Source: CAZRWH01 sp964603905
Lineage (GTDB): Bacteria > Patescibacteriota > Gracilibacteria > UBA1369 > UBA12470
Direction: 5' to 3'
Assembly (NCBI GenBank): GCA_964603905.1
Contig: CAZRWH010000005.1
Span: 1-59,630, forward strand
Length of the DNA stretch: 59,630 nt
Made by a program: the position numbers and the translations under genes. Below, piece after piece: positions 18,538 to 26,977 of this stretch. Each line of letters opens with the position of its first letter. The stretch's first letter is position 1. A model generated the notes under the pieces. The model saw only the letters and a program-made list of their open reading frames with translations. It searched no databases and was not told where the DNA came from.

Positions 18538-18568
18538 CTACCACTACAACTACCCACTACAACTACCT
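18538..18568. repeat. ACTACC/ACTACA tandem array at dus 3' end
   Basis: Six- to seven-bp CTACCA / CTACAA units. On the minus strand it encodes the last residues GSCSG and the TAG stop of the dihydrouridine synthase. The rest of the 18423-18549 spacer has no recognisable gene. Confidence 0.85.
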
Positions 18569-19521
18569 AAGATTTCATCGAAGATTCCTTTGATCTCGTC
18601 TAAGGACTCTACTTGTACAAGTCTTCCTCTGTATGTTGAGGCGTCGCGGAAGCCTTTGATGTATGCAGCGAGGTGTTTTCGCATTTCTAGTAATCCTTTT
18701 CGTCCGCGTGTTTCGATCGCGAGTCGGCTGTGTTCGATGATTAACGGTATTTTTTCTTCTAGTGTTTGTGGAGGGGTATAAGATTCTCCAGCTAGAGCAG
18801 CTTCTACTTCTGCCATTATCCATGGGTTTCCAAAGGTTGCTCGTCCAACCATGATTCCGTCCAGGTCGCGAAGTCGATTTTTTGCAATTTCTGCTGATGT
18901 TACGTCTCCATTTCCGATAACAGGAATGGATAGGGTCTTTTTTGCTAAGTAAATTGGCTCCCAGTCTGCTTGTCCGGTGAAGCTTTGTTTTGTTGTGCGG
19001 CCGTGGATAGTCAGGGCTTTGATGCCGGTTTGTTCGAATCTTTTGATTATATCTAGAAACTCTTTTTCGTTGTATTCTTTGAATCCTATTCTCATTTTGA
19101 TTGTTACCGGCAGATTTGTTGCTTCTACTGTTGCTCGTGCTATTTCTTCTGCAAGTTCAGGTTTTGTTAGGAGTGCTGATCCGTGCATTGAGTTGATTAC
19201 TTTTCGTGCTGGACATCCCATGTTGATATCGATCCCGTTTGCGCCCATTTTTTCGACTGTTCTTGCAGCTTCTTGGAAGAAATCTGGTTTCTTTCCGAAA
19301 AGTTGTACTATCAAAGGTCGTTCTGATTCGTCAAAATTGAGATATTCCATTGTCCTCTCTCCTCCAAACTTTATTCCATCAGCACTTATTAGCTCGGTTA
19401 CGCAAATTGTTGATGGTGCCAACTGCTTTACTACTTGTCTGAATGCAGAGTCTGTATATCCCGCCATGGGGGCGAGTAGTAGCATCGGCTTTTTGGCTTG
19501 TTCCCAGTTAAAAGTCCGCAT
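18550..19521 (-). CDS. dusB: tRNA-dihydrouridine synthase
   Basis: A 323-residue FMN-dependent enzyme that reduces uridines in tRNA to dihydrouridine. The TIM-barrel signature APMAGYTDSAFR is near residue 17. The catalytic Cys lies in NMGCPARKV (about residue 104). The FMN phosphate-binding segment IGNGDVTS and the later IMVGRATFGNPW match DusB-type enzymes. A family-typical C-terminal helical RNA-binding domain follows. The assignment to DusB rather than another bacterial Dus rests on overall similarity by eye. The last five residues are encoded by an intergenic tandem array. Confidence 0.93.
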   Translation of the reverse strand: MRTFNWEQAKKPMLLLAPMAGYTDSAFRQVVKQLAPSTICVTELISADGIKFGGERTMEYLNFDESERPLIVQLFGKKPDFFQEAARTVEKMGANGIDINMGCPARKVINSMHGSALLTKPELAEEIARATVEATNLPVTIKMRIGFKEYNEKEFLDIIKRFEQTGIKALTIHGRTTKQSFTGQADWEPIYLAKKTLSIPVIGNGDVTSAEIAKNRLRDLDGIMVGRATFGNPWIMAEVEAALAGESYTPPQTLEEKIPLIIEHSRLAIETRGRKGLLEMRKHLAAYIKGFRDASTYRGRLVQVESLDEIKGIFDEILGSCSG

Positions 19522-19563
19522 TGTGCATTGTTAATTGCTGGGGCGGATTATATATGAAAAGTT

Positions 19564-19589
19564 AGCAATCAGCAATTAGCAGAGAGCAG
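19564..19589. repeat. Heptameric degenerate tandem array
   Basis: Three to four units (AGCAATC, AGCAGAG), followed by the perfect small hairpin GCGC-TTT-GCGC at 19599-19609. Confidence 0.82.
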
Positions 19590-19621
19590 TTTAGTGGAGC
19601 GCTTTGCGCAAGATATTTGAA

Positions 19622-20374
19622 CTATTCAACAACTCTCTTTACCTTTTTTATTTCTGGTTCTTTCTCGGAACTTATGTATGTGACGTTTTCGAGATCTACA
19701 TCTCTATAGTCTGTATATTCAGATGGGCTTGCACCTGTTGTCCAATATGTATTTCCATTATCTGGATCTTCGAATAGTCCTGATAGAATGTATTCTTGTC
19801 CATCATCATAAACTGCGTATACATACTTGAATTCTCCTTCGTCTTTTGGATCAAATGGGAGTTCTCCTAAGGCCTCTTCTATTTCTGTTGCGAGAGGGTA
19901 GAGGCGGTTTTCTTTGTAGTATGTTTTTAGCTTTGTTTCGATTTTTGTTAAATCTTCGAATCTTTCGTCGTTTTGAGAGACTTCATCAGTTAGAGCTGAT
20001 GGTGTTTCCTCTATGGTTTGTTGAGTTTCTTCTGTTGGTTCGTCTGCTGTAAATATTTTATAAGCATAAAATGCGCCTATTACTACGATGAATAGAGTTA
20101 TGATTATGGTTAGGTTTAGCAAAATTCCATGAGATTTCTTCTCTGGAGTTGCTGGTTGTGTAACACTTGTTTCCGGTATTGGTGCTGCGCTAGGTGTCTG
20201 GATTTCTGAACTATTAATAGTGCTCATTAGCTGTTTTGCCTCTGCATTTTCTGGGTCCAAGTTCAAAATTTGCCTGAGACCTTCTTCGGTCTCGGCGGTT
20301 TTACCTTCTGCATTCCATTTCTTTAGTTGTTCTAAGGCTGATTTGAATCTGTCGTCGTTTTGGATTGAATCCAT
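19622..20374 (-). CDS. TPR - transmembrane - pseudopilin-head chimera
   Basis: A 250-residue protein. Residues 1-45 form a TPR-like pair of helices (DDRFKSALEQLKKWNAEGK...LRQILNLDPENAEAKQL). A Pro/Thr linker leads to one TM helix near residues 83-105. The C-terminal domain RFEDLTKIETKLKTYYKENRLYP with LPFDPKDEG and YVYAVYDDGQEYILSGLFED closely resembles the globular head of GspG/PilE-type pseudopilins, but without a prepilin signal. The upstream extension to 20425 reads array sequence, so I start at the ATG at 20374, which abuts that array. It may tether a pilin-like head to the membrane with a cytoplasmic protein-binding module; this is inference. Confidence 0.75.
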   Translation of the reverse strand: MDSIQNDDRFKSALEQLKKWNAEGKTAETEEGLRQILNLDPENAEAKQLMSTINSSEIQTPSAAPIPETSVTQPATPEKKSHGILLNLTIIITLFIVVIGAFYAYKIFTADEPTEETQQTIEETPSALTDEVSQNDERFEDLTKIETKLKTYYKENRLYPLATEIEEALGELPFDPKDEGEFKYVYAVYDDGQEYILSGLFEDPDNGNTYWTTGASPSEYTDYRDVDLENVTYISSEKEPEIKKVKRVVE

Positions 20375-20411
20375 AGGTAGTTGTAGTGGGTAGTGGTAGT
20401 TGTAGTCTTGG
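20375..20411. repeat. GTAGTT/GTAGTG tandem array
   Basis: Hexameric and heptameric GGTAGTT-like units directly before the start codon of the TPR chimera (minus strand), ending in GTCTTGG. A TTTTGC/GCAAAA hairpin follows at 20433-20447. A GTCTTGG-plus-hairpin junction also occurs at 31216 and 48164. Confidence 0.82.
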
Positions 20412-20450
20412 AGCTCTTCGAGCAAGTTAGTTTTTTGCTTTGCAAAACCC

Positions 20451-21023
20451 TTAGAATAAATCTTCTTCGTTATCTTCTCCTCCTTCTAGTTTTGGTATTA
20501 CGTTTTCGATTGCTCCCCATTCGCTTTCGCCGTGCTCAGGGATTATCAGTGTGATTTCGTCTCCAACTTCAGCTTTGAAATATGTTACTGATGCAAGGAT
20601 AACACTGTAAGCTCTTCCTTCTGCTAGGACCTTGTATTGTCCTTCTTCGTAAGTTAGAACTCCTTTTACAGCCTTTCTTTCTACTGGGCTGATTTGTTTG
20701 TAAACAAAACTTCCATCTTCTTTAATGGTAAGTTTTAGTACATCACCAGGAACAAGTTTTGATTTACTGGCGTAGTTTGCCGGGATTGGATATGTCTTTT
20801 GGTTTGGCCCGATCATGTTTTGGCCATCGAACACTCCTTCGACAATTTGATGTTCTCCATCCATCTCTGTATTGAGTCCTTGTGCGGCTTTTTTCAGGTC
20901 TACAGTAGGATCTGATTTGCCTCCGGCTACTTCAGAGAGGATTTGTTTAGCAGAGCGTATGTTGCTTTCGGCAGTTGACAACATTTCTTTAGCCAAAGCG
21001 ATTTTTGACGCTTGAGAAGCCAT
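20451..21023 (-). CDS. Conserved hypothetical protein
   Basis: A 190-residue soluble protein with an N-terminal helical segment (about 1-35), a beta-rich domain containing EGVFDGQNMIGPNQKTYPIPANYASKSKLVPGDVLKLTI, and an acidic C-terminal tail (EGGEDNEEDLF). I believe similar proteins are widespread in CPR genomes but cannot name a function. The beta-rich part could be an OB-like or similar barrel. It has its own promoter (TATAAT with TTGAAG at 21057-21085) and the A/C-rich leader AACCAACCCAAAATG, suggesting good expression. Confidence 0.78.
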   Translation of the reverse strand: MASQASKIALAKEMLSTAESNIRSAKQILSEVAGGKSDPTVDLKKAAQGLNTEMDGEHQIVEGVFDGQNMIGPNQKTYPIPANYASKSKLVPGDVLKLTIKEDGSFVYKQISPVERKAVKGVLTYEEGQYKVLAEGRAYSVILASVTYFKAEVGDEITLIIPEHGESEWGAIENVIPKLEGGEDNEEDLF

Positions 21024-21056
21024 TTTGGGTTGGTTTTTAGTTTTTGTTTTCTCTGT

Positions 21057-21085
21057 ATTATATCAAATTTCAGGAGAAACTTCAA
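21057..21085 (-). promoter_or_regulatory. Sigma-70-like promoter
   Basis: On the minus strand: TTGAAG (21080-21085), 17-bp spacer, TATAAT (21057-21062), about 33 bp before the ATG at 21023. Confidence 0.75.
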
Positions 21086-21465
21086 TACTTAAGACTGCAT
21101 TGTTGTAATGCTTCTTCTCCGGCTAGTCTTAGATTGTCTGTCATGTTTTGTCTTAGCCATCCTTCGATACTACGGTCGCGCAGGCACATATCGTTTTCTG
21201 GAGTGGTCATCGGGAGGGTTGCTGCAAGGCATTTTCGGATCTTAGCAGAGAGTTCGTGGTCCAAGTCTTTTAACTGTTTTGACAGGATACAGTCTCCGAA
21301 CCATGGTGGTGTATTTCCCCAAATCCCACAAGGGGCTTGCGGATAACATGTTTCCTCTGTCAGATTGTCGGTATATAGAAGTTCCTCAGAGGTTTTTTGA
21401 ACCTGAGGCTTGTTACATCCTAGCTGCAGTGCCAAAAATGCTGGTCCGATTGAACTTAGTCTCAT
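21082..21465 (-). CDS. Hypothetical Cys-rich exported protein
   Basis: A 127-residue protein. The short hydrophobic N-terminus ends in LQLGC, which resembles but does not fully match a lipobox (Gln at -3). Six further cysteines follow, which fits a disulfide-bonded secreted or lipid-anchored protein. No family is recognised. It is followed closely by the promoter of the next gene. Confidence that the frame is real is moderate. Confidence 0.55.
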   Translation of the reverse strand: MRLSSIGPAFLALQLGCNKPQVQKTSEELLYTDNLTEETCYPQAPCGIWGNTPPWFGDCILSKQLKDLDHELSAKIRKCLAATLPMTTPENDMCLRDRSIEGWLRQNMTDNLRLAGEEALQQCSLKY

Positions 21466-21511
21466 ATATCTAATTAGAAGAGACCGATTCTACCTGTTAG
21501 GCGTTGTTTTG

Positions 21512-22414
21512 TCAATTTGGCATGTATATCACTTTGTCTCCGGACTGTCCTGAAATTCTTAGGTCTATGTATCTGATAGGGTCTTCGTATATGTTTAGTT
21601 GCGGGAGGGCTTGTTTGAGCTTCATAAGTTGTTCATCAACCTCGATTTGTGTGTCCATCCATACGTCGAAATACATTTCTGTTCTAAGGTGTACTTCTCG
21701 TGCTGTTTTGTAATAAGTTGCGTCGATTATTTGTAGCCCAAACTTGTTTTCGAAATCTGTTGTGGCTTCGATTATAAATTCAAGTTTCTCAGGCTCGATG
21801 ATAGTTTTGCGTTCGGTGAGAGTTTCTACCGTTTCTATATAGATGTATGGAAGGGAAGGGTCTTCTGAATTGGTTTCAACTGCCATTCCTTGTTCGTTTA
21901 CTATGAATTTTTTTGAAAATCCATCCTTGACTGAGATTATGTTTGCAACTTTTTCGTATGTTTCGATATCAAGTACGATTGTTGAAGGTAAAGACTTCTT
22001 AATGTTGATCGTTTTGTATTGAGGGTATGTTTCCTTGAGATAGGTTTCTTCTTCGGTCTCGTTTATTAGTAGTATGTTGGAGCCTTCAAAATTGTTTAGG
22101 TAGGCGAGTACTGGGTTTTCGTCTTCGACTTCTATTTGATTATGGTTAAAGTCGACATTTTTTATAGTGAAAATCCCTGACAAGAACAGAAGATGTCCTA
22201 TTAAATACAAGACAATACCGCCGGCAATTAATGCTAGAGGTCTAATGATTTTCTTGATTTTGCGTCTTTCGGCTTTGGTTTTTAGTATCTTTTTTTCGGT
22301 AGTTCGGACTTTTTTTATTCGTCTTCTGCGTGATGCAGGCATTTCTAAATTGGGCCGATATCGTCCCATCCTTCCTGTTGTTTTGCCGATTTTTTTCTTT
22401 TTGAAGATACCCAT
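21512..22414 (-). CDS. ftsQ: FtsQ-like cell division protein
   Basis: A 300-residue bitopic protein with a very basic cytoplasmic N-terminus (about 60 residues, many Lys/Arg), one TM helix (about 62-82), a POTRA-like segment (FTIKNVDFNHNQI...ILLINETEEETYLKETYPQYKTINIKKSLPSTIVLDIE) and a beta domain ending in RYIDLRISGQSGDKVIYMPN. The last is the characteristic FtsQ/DivIB ending. FtsQ links FtsB/FtsL and FtsW/I in the divisome. The neighbours are not the usual dcw genes, so the cluster is dispersed here. Confidence 0.85.
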   Translation of the reverse strand: MGIFKKKKIGKTTGRMGRYRPNLEMPASRRRRIKKVRTTEKKILKTKAERRKIKKIIRPLALIAGGIVLYLIGHLLFLSGIFTIKNVDFNHNQIEVEDENPVLAYLNNFEGSNILLINETEEETYLKETYPQYKTINIKKSLPSTIVLDIETYEKVANIISVKDGFSKKFIVNEQGMAVETNSEDPSLPYIYIETVETLTERKTIIEPEKLEFIIEATTDFENKFGLQIIDATYYKTAREVHLRTEMYFDVWMDTQIEVDEQLMKLKQALPQLNIYEDPIRYIDLRISGQSGDKVIYMPN

Positions 22415-22424
22415 CGCGGGTATT

Positions 22425-22586
22425 TTAGCAAAGATGTGCTTTTTTTGCTTCCTTAATTGCGTCCATTCTTTCAGCGCTCTTTACTCGAGCACGTACTTTT
22501 GCAGCTTTTTTGCTGTTTTTACTCTTTGGACGTGTTTCGTTCATTGTGCTTAGTCCGTGTTGGCTGCTGTGTCCTTTGTTTGTCAT
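22425..22586 (-). CDS. Small basic protein, 53 residues
   Basis: An intact frame of 53 codons that is Lys/Arg-rich in its second half (segment SKNSKKAAKVRARVKSAERM). It ends 10 bp before the FtsQ-like start on the same strand. Both ATG at 22586 and an internal ATG at 22544 are possible. It could be a small nucleic-acid-binding protein; I do not recognise a family. The upstream spacer is the array and hairpin module at 22590-22709. Confidence 0.6.
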   Translation of the reverse strand: MTNKGHSSQHGLSTMNETRPKSKNSKKAAKVRARVKSAERMDAIKEAKKAHLC

Positions 22587-22589
22587 TAT

Positions 22590-22640
22590 AGATTTAGATT
22601 ACAGATTATAGATAACAGGTAACAGATTGTAAATTATAGA
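22590..22640. repeat. Heptameric degenerate tandem array (module B)
   Basis: Units AGATTAC, AGATAAC and variants over about 50 bp. It directly precedes the two-hairpin module at 22642-22709. Confidence 0.88.
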
Positions 22641-22641
22641 G

Positions 22642-22709
22642 GTTGGTGTTTTGCTGGAGCAAAACGGAATTTGTATTTATGGCCACTGGATCGCTATGCT
22701 TCCTGTGGC
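22642..22709. repeat. Two-hairpin structured module, copy B
   Basis: Hairpin 1: GTTTTGC-TGGA-GCAAAAC (22648-22665). A 16-nt linker GGAATTTGTATTTATG follows. Hairpin 2: GCCACTGGA / TCCTGTGGC with 10-nt loop TCGCTATGCT (22682-22709). It is the same architecture and spacing as copy A at 38306-38366. Hairpin 2 overlaps the last codon position of the IscA-like gene. Confidence 0.85.
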
Positions 22710-23047
22710 TATCCGCATCCTGAGCAACTGTCGCATGATCCGCCACAACCACCTGATGATAGGTTAGGGTTGTCGATTTTGAACCCTTCGTCTTCTTCAA
22801 TGTAATCTATTTTACATTCGTTTACTAGGGGGATGCTCTCTTCTGGCACGAATATCTTTAGGCCTTCTGACTCTGTTGTTTTTTCATCGTCTTCGGCTTG
22901 TTCTGCAAAATCTAGGAAGTACTGGAATCCCATGCATCCTGCTGGGAAGATGTCGAACCTTAGTCCATATCCTTCTTTTTTCTCCTCTTTCTGCATGTTT
23001 TTTAATTCTTTTGCAGCTTTTGAAGTTAGCTTGATTTCGAATTCCAT
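22709..23047 (-). CDS. HesB/IscA-type iron-sulfur carrier protein
   Basis: A 112-residue A-type carrier that delivers Fe-S clusters to apo-proteins. Fold signatures: LTSKAAKEL at the start, the first Cys in PAGCMGFQY (Cys38), IDYIEEDEGFKIDNPN, then a Cys-rich end with Cys101, 105, 108 and 111. Canonical members end in a CGCG-type motif; here it is expanded to four cysteines within SGGCGGSCDSCSGCG, which is unusual. Its TAG stop lies within hairpin 2 of the structured module. No iscS or sufBCD partner is visible in the window. Confidence 0.88.
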   Translation of the reverse strand: MEFEIKLTSKAAKELKNMQKEEKKEGYGLRFDIFPAGCMGFQYFLDFAEQAEDDEKTTESEGLKIFVPEESIPLVNECKIDYIEEDEGFKIDNPNLSSGGCGGSCDSCSGCG

Positions 23048-23208
23048 GTGTTGATTTTGAGGTTTAAAATGTGAATCTGTTGATCCGGGGGCAGATTGTA
23101 CAGTATATGAAACCTGTTTACAAGGAAGAGATTATTATGCGAGATCTCTTGATTTGCAAGAATAAAAGGAGTAGCATTTTTTCACTAGAGTTAAATACTA
23201 TCTTGATC

Positions 23209-25020
23209 ATGAAGGATTTGCTTTTAAAAAAGAAGGTTTTAATACCTGTTGGAATTGGATTGGTTGTCGTTGTTTCGATGCTGTTTTCTGGAGGAGATGA
23301 TGGCGTTGAATATGATTTTGCGGAAGCTGATTATGTTGATGTTACTCAAGAAGTTTCTGTTACAGGGACGGTTGAGGCTGATCCAAAGGTCGAGATGAGA
23401 TTTCAAACTTCTGGTCAGGTTCAGGATGTTTATGCTGAAGTAGGTGATTTTGTTGCTAGTGGGCAAGCTTTGGCTGTTTTGGATAAAGACAAATTGTATA
23501 TAAAAGTTCTTGCAGCAGAGGCGGATCTTGCTATGGCTCAAGCAAATTATGATCAAGTTGTTGCGGGAAGTACCGACGAGGCTATTGCTGTCGCTCAAGC
23601 TTCTGTTGATAAAGCGGCTGCAGATCTTGCTATGGCTGAGCAAAGCTTGGCTAGTACTGTGATTTTGGCTGATGACTCTGTTGCGTCTGCGCAACTTACT
23701 TACGATGCGGCTTTAACAGATTACGAGAACGCGATTACGACTTATGGAGAGGACTTGGTTCATGCTTATGAGGACATTTATAACACTATTGGAGATGTCT
23801 TTAATGAGGTTGATGATTCTATGCGTGATGCTGACAATATTCTTGGTGTTGCAGATGAGGATGTTAATGATACTTATGAATTAGCTTATGAGACTGGTGA
23901 TAGGTCTCTTTATAATTCTACTCAGCTTGATTATTCGGATCTTGAGGCTGATTATACGGCGCTTTATGCTGAGTATTCTGACATTGATACTGATGATTAT
24001 GCATTGATGGATGCGATGATCTCGGATATTGAGCAGTTTTTGGATGATGCTGGAGAGCTTATGAATAACGTTGATGAGGTTTTGGCTGAATCTCCTACGA
24101 TTGGAAGTTTTACAGATACGGTTAAGGACACAAAGAGGACGATGATTGCTGCTGAGATTAGTGATATTAATTCGATTACTGCAACTTTTGAAAATGCACA
24201 ACAAGCTGTTGATTCTGCTCAGACAGATGAGTCAGCTTATTTGCAGGTTTATGAAGACGACCTTGCTTCGGCTAAGCAGGCTCTTGAGACAGCTCAAGCA
24301 CAATCTGATGCAGATGTTGTTTCAGCTGAGGTTTCTGTTCAGGTTTATGAGGCTTTGCTTGCACAAGCAGAGGCTTCTTATGCTGATATTTCGGCCGATC
24401 CTCGTGAGGTTGATCTTGCTAGTTTGAAAGCATCTGTAGCAAGTGCTCAAGCTGCGGTTTCACTTGCTTATAGCAACCTGGACGAGGCTTATATTTATGC
24501 ACCTTCAGATGGTGTTATCACTGAGATTTATGGTGATCCGGGAGAGAATATTTCAAGTAATGAGGACTTTATGGTTATGGTGTCTGATAATTACAAGATT
24601 ACGGCAAATGTTTCTGAGACAGATATCTCAAAAGTTAAGGTAGGGGATAAGATTCTTATGACTTTGGATGCTTTTGCTTATGACAAGGAGTTTGAAGCTG
24701 AAATTACAGATATTGATCCTGCTGAGACTGTTGTTCAAGGGGTGATTTACTATCAAGTGACTGCGATGTTTACTGCTGAGGATGAGGACATCAAACCTGG
24801 TATGACCGCTAATATGGATATTATTACTGCGGAGCTTGATTCTGTTCTTGGTGTGCCTGTTAGGGCTGTTAAATATGACGGTTCAAGGGTTTATGTTTTG
24901 ATGGTTCGTTTTGGAGAGGCTTACGAAGTTGATGTTGAAATTGGAGTTCGTGGAGATCAGTATATTGAGATTTTGGAGGGGTTGGATAAAGGAGATAAAG
25001 TGGTGGTGTATATTAGATAA
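23209..25020 (+). CDS. Efflux periplasmic adaptor (HlyD/MacA family)
   Basis: A 603-residue membrane-fusion protein. An N-terminal TM anchor follows the basic start (KDLLLKKKVLIPVGIGLVVVVSM). A lipoyl half-motif (VSVTGTVEADPKVEMRFQTSGQVQDVYAEVGDFVASGQALAVLD) comes next. Then there is a very long helical hairpin (about residues 110-420, repeated Ala/Gln/Ser heptads), the second lipoyl half (YIYAPSDGVITEIYGDPGENISS) and a beta-barrel domain. The hairpin is much longer than in typical MacA. I chose the ATG at 23209 over upstream starts because it gives the compact anchor. It probably works with MacB-like permeases encoded at 36-38 and 43 kb. Confidence 0.9.
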   Translation: MKDLLLKKKVLIPVGIGLVVVVSMLFSGGDDGVEYDFAEADYVDVTQEVSVTGTVEADPKVEMRFQTSGQVQDVYAEVGDFVASGQALAVLDKDKLYIKVLAAEADLAMAQANYDQVVAGSTDEAIAVAQASVDKAAADLAMAEQSLASTVILADDSVASAQLTYDAALTDYENAITTYGEDLVHAYEDIYNTIGDVFNEVDDSMRDADNILGVADEDVNDTYELAYETGDRSLYNSTQLDYSDLEADYTALYAEYSDIDTDDYALMDAMISDIEQFLDDAGELMNNVDEVLAESPTIGSFTDTVKDTKRTMIAAEISDINSITATFENAQQAVDSAQTDESAYLQVYEDDLASAKQALETAQAQSDADVVSAEVSVQVYEALLAQAEASYADISADPREVDLASLKASVASAQAAVSLAYSNLDEAYIYAPSDGVITEIYGDPGENISSNEDFMVMVSDNYKITANVSETDISKVKVGDKILMTLDAFAYDKEFEAEITDIDPAETVVQGVIYYQVTAMFTAEDEDIKPGMTANMDIITAELDSVLGVPVRAVKYDGSRVYVLMVRFGEAYEVDVEIGVRGDQYIEILEGLDKGDKVVVYIR

Positions 25021-25022
25021 AA

Positions 25023-25057
25023 ATTAGACATATGACATAAGACTTATGACTTATGTA
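25023..25057. repeat. Heptameric degenerate tandem array
   Basis: Five units (ATATGAC, TTATGAC type) just after the stop of the adaptor gene. Confidence 0.88.
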
Positions 25058-25090
25058 GAAAATGGTTTTTTGTGAAATAAAAAACACCAT

Positions 25091-25137
25091 GACTACAACT
25101 ACCACCACTAACTACAACTATCTAGGCCTTGCGCCTA
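25091..25137. repeat. ACTACA tandem array with hairpin
   Basis: ACTACAA/CTACC units (25091-25122), then the hairpin TAGGC-CTTGC-GCCTA (25123-25137). The array lies in the spacer before the 119-residue hypothetical. Confidence 0.8.
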
Positions 25138-25186
25138 ATTTAAGGATTTGATAAAAAGATATCCTGATTATTTAATTATTTCTGTT

Positions 25187-25546
25187 ATGAAGGTAAGTGC
25201 ACTAAAGCCTTTTGAGCCTGTACTGGAAGGACATCGGTCTGATGCGAGGGTTGAGCAAGCTGAGTTCTTGGTCGAAAACTATAGAGCGATGATTGGTATG
25301 TTAGTTAAACAAGGAGATACAAATGCTGGGAGGGCTTTGTTCGGTCCGACAGGTTATGTTAGAGATGGGCTACGATTTACAAATGGAAATGGTGAAGCTG
25401 GGACTCAATGGTGCAGATGGATGGTTGACGCTCTACGGATTTATGAATCTGTTGATGATCTTCCTGAAGGGACTTCTGAGGCTGATAAAATTCTTTTTGG
25501 ACAACTGAAGGAGTTTAGATTGAGAATTAATGGATCTCTTCGGTAA
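25187..25546 (+). CDS. Hypothetical protein
   Basis: A 119-residue soluble protein, mostly helical, with no recognised motif. The ATG at 25187 is preferred to an in-frame TTG at 25148. It lies 48 bp upstream of ndk on the same strand. Confidence 0.5.
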   Translation: MKVSALKPFEPVLEGHRSDARVEQAEFLVENYRAMIGMLVKQGDTNAGRALFGPTGYVRDGLRFTNGNGEAGTQWCRWMVDALRIYESVDDLPEGTSEADKILFGQLKEFRLRINGSLR

Positions 25547-25594
25547 GTTGATGTAGAATCGCTTGCGTGAAAATATTTTTAACCAAACAAACAA

Positions 25595-26056
25595 ATGGAA
25601 AAAACATTAGTACTTGTAAAACCTGATGCAATTCAACGTGGTCTTATTGGAGATATCGTTGGTCGCTTTGAGAAAAAAGGTCTTAAGCTTATTGGATGTA
25701 AAATGATGTCTCTAGATGAGGCTTTGCTTCGAGAACATTACTCTCACTTGGCGGACAAACCTTTCTTTGGAAGTCTTTCTCGTTTCATGCAAAGCAGCCC
25801 TGTAATTGCTCTATGTTGGGAAGGTCTTGAGTGTGTTGATGCTGTTCGTCTTCTTTGTGGAATTACTAAGGCTCGTGAAGCTGAGTCTGGATCTATCCGT
25901 GGAGACTTCGCTATGAGTGTTAGTTGTAATGTTGTTCACGCTTCAGACAGTATTGAAAATGCTGAAATTGAGGTTAAGAGGTTCTTTAACCAAGATGAGC
26001 TTCATGAGTATGCTAAGTCTGAGTATGAGCATGTTTATGCGGAGGACGAGCTATAA
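25595..26056 (+). CDS. ndk: Nucleoside diphosphate kinase
   Basis: A 153-residue enzyme that exchanges gamma-phosphate between NTPs and NDPs. The start KTLVLVKPDAIQRGLIG, SGSIRGDFA, and the phospho-acceptor His115 in NVVHASDS are all intact. The usual NxxHGSDS reads NVVHASDS here, a mild change next to the active His. Length is normal. The start has no Shine-Dalgarno site; it is preceded by TTTAACCAAACAAACAA, the A/C-rich leader type shared with rbcL. A strong terminator follows at 26141. Confidence 0.97.
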   Translation: MEKTLVLVKPDAIQRGLIGDIVGRFEKKGLKLIGCKMMSLDEALLREHYSHLADKPFFGSLSRFMQSSPVIALCWEGLECVDAVRLLCGITKAREAESGSIRGDFAMSVSCNVVHASDSIENAEIEVKRFFNQDELHEYAKSEYEHVYAEDEL

Positions 26057-26140
26057 AATTTTGATTCTGCTCTCATGTTCGCTCTCAAAAATATGTAGCG
26101 CTGCAGATATTCGTTTAGAATAAAAATTTTATTACATTTA

Positions 26141-26178
26141 AAAACACCCTAGCCGAGATTGGTTGGGGTGTTTTTTTT
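26141..26178 (+). terminator. Rho-independent terminator after ndk
   Basis: Stem AACACCC...GGGGTGTT, extended by AGCC/GGTT, with a 6-nt loop and an eight-T tail. It also borders the 3' end of the convergent methyltransferase gene. Confidence 0.9.
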
Positions 26179-26918
26179 ATAGGTCAATTCTAATGATTTT
26201 CCATGACATTACGACAGCTCCACTTATCTGTAGTCTTTTTCCGTTTGTTAGTTTTTGAGTATATGTACCCATTTTATCGATGGGTGGTTTAGGTATGTCT
26301 ATTCCTATCTTAAAATCATGTGCTTCTACGTTTTTGGCACCTAATTTTAGTGCGAATTCTTTGAATCTAGGAAAACTGTAGACGTTGTAGAAAGAATGGA
26401 ATCCTGTTTTTCCAGCATCTTTTTGGAATTCTCTAACTTTTATCTCGAAGTCTATATCGCCATCATAGAATAAACTGCTTATAAAAATATGTTTTTTTTG
26501 TGACGGCAAACAGCGATTTTAAAAGTTGGTCGTAGTACGGGAGCCAGGATAAGGTTTTCCAGTTGATGGATATGTCGAACTCTTTTATTAGCTTTTGAGG
26601 AAGGTTGTAGACGTCTTCTGTTTGAAAAGATATGTTCTTTTGGTTCTTATACAGGCTTTTTGCTTCTTCGATTAAATATGCGGTTTGATCTACCCCAAGG
26701 AATATCGATTTTGGGCTTATTTCATTTAGTAATCCTATTATGTGTCCAACTCCACAGCATGCATCGAGAATTTTTAGTTCTTTTTCTTTGATTAAGGGGG
26801 TAATTAATTTTTCGAGTAATTTATCGAGTTCTTGTTTGTTTTTAGAATACTTTGTCATTGAAGCAATGTTGTGTTGCTTGTCTTTGTCTTTATTGAAATA
26901 GGTGTAATTTCTGTTCAT
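26177..26918 (-). pseudogene. Class I SAM methyltransferase, frameshifted at an A8 run
   Basis: The N-terminal frame (26463-26918) carries motif I ILDACCGVGHIIGLL and the acidic motif II SIFLGVDQ. It runs out shortly after LKSLFAVTKK. The C-terminal frame (26177-26509) continues with KKHIFISSLFYDGDIDFEI. The two join exactly if the run of eight A (minus strand; T8 at 26492-26499) is read as seven, giving one methyltransferase of about 245 residues. Either the gene is broken, the run is miscalled, or slippage on the homopolymer restores the frame. It has its own promoter (26944-26972) and an A-rich leader, which suggests it is still expressed. Confidence 0.8.
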
Positions 26919-26943
26919 GTTTTTTGTTTTTGTTTATGAATGT

Positions 26944-26972
26944 AGTATATCGGAAGTGTTAGTGTTGGACAA
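26944..26972 (-). promoter_or_regulatory. Sigma-70-like promoter
   Basis: Minus strand TTGTCC (26967-26972), 17-bp spacer, TATACT (26944-26949), followed by an A-rich leader to the ATG at 26918. Confidence 0.7.
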
Positions 26973-26977
26973 TTTAT

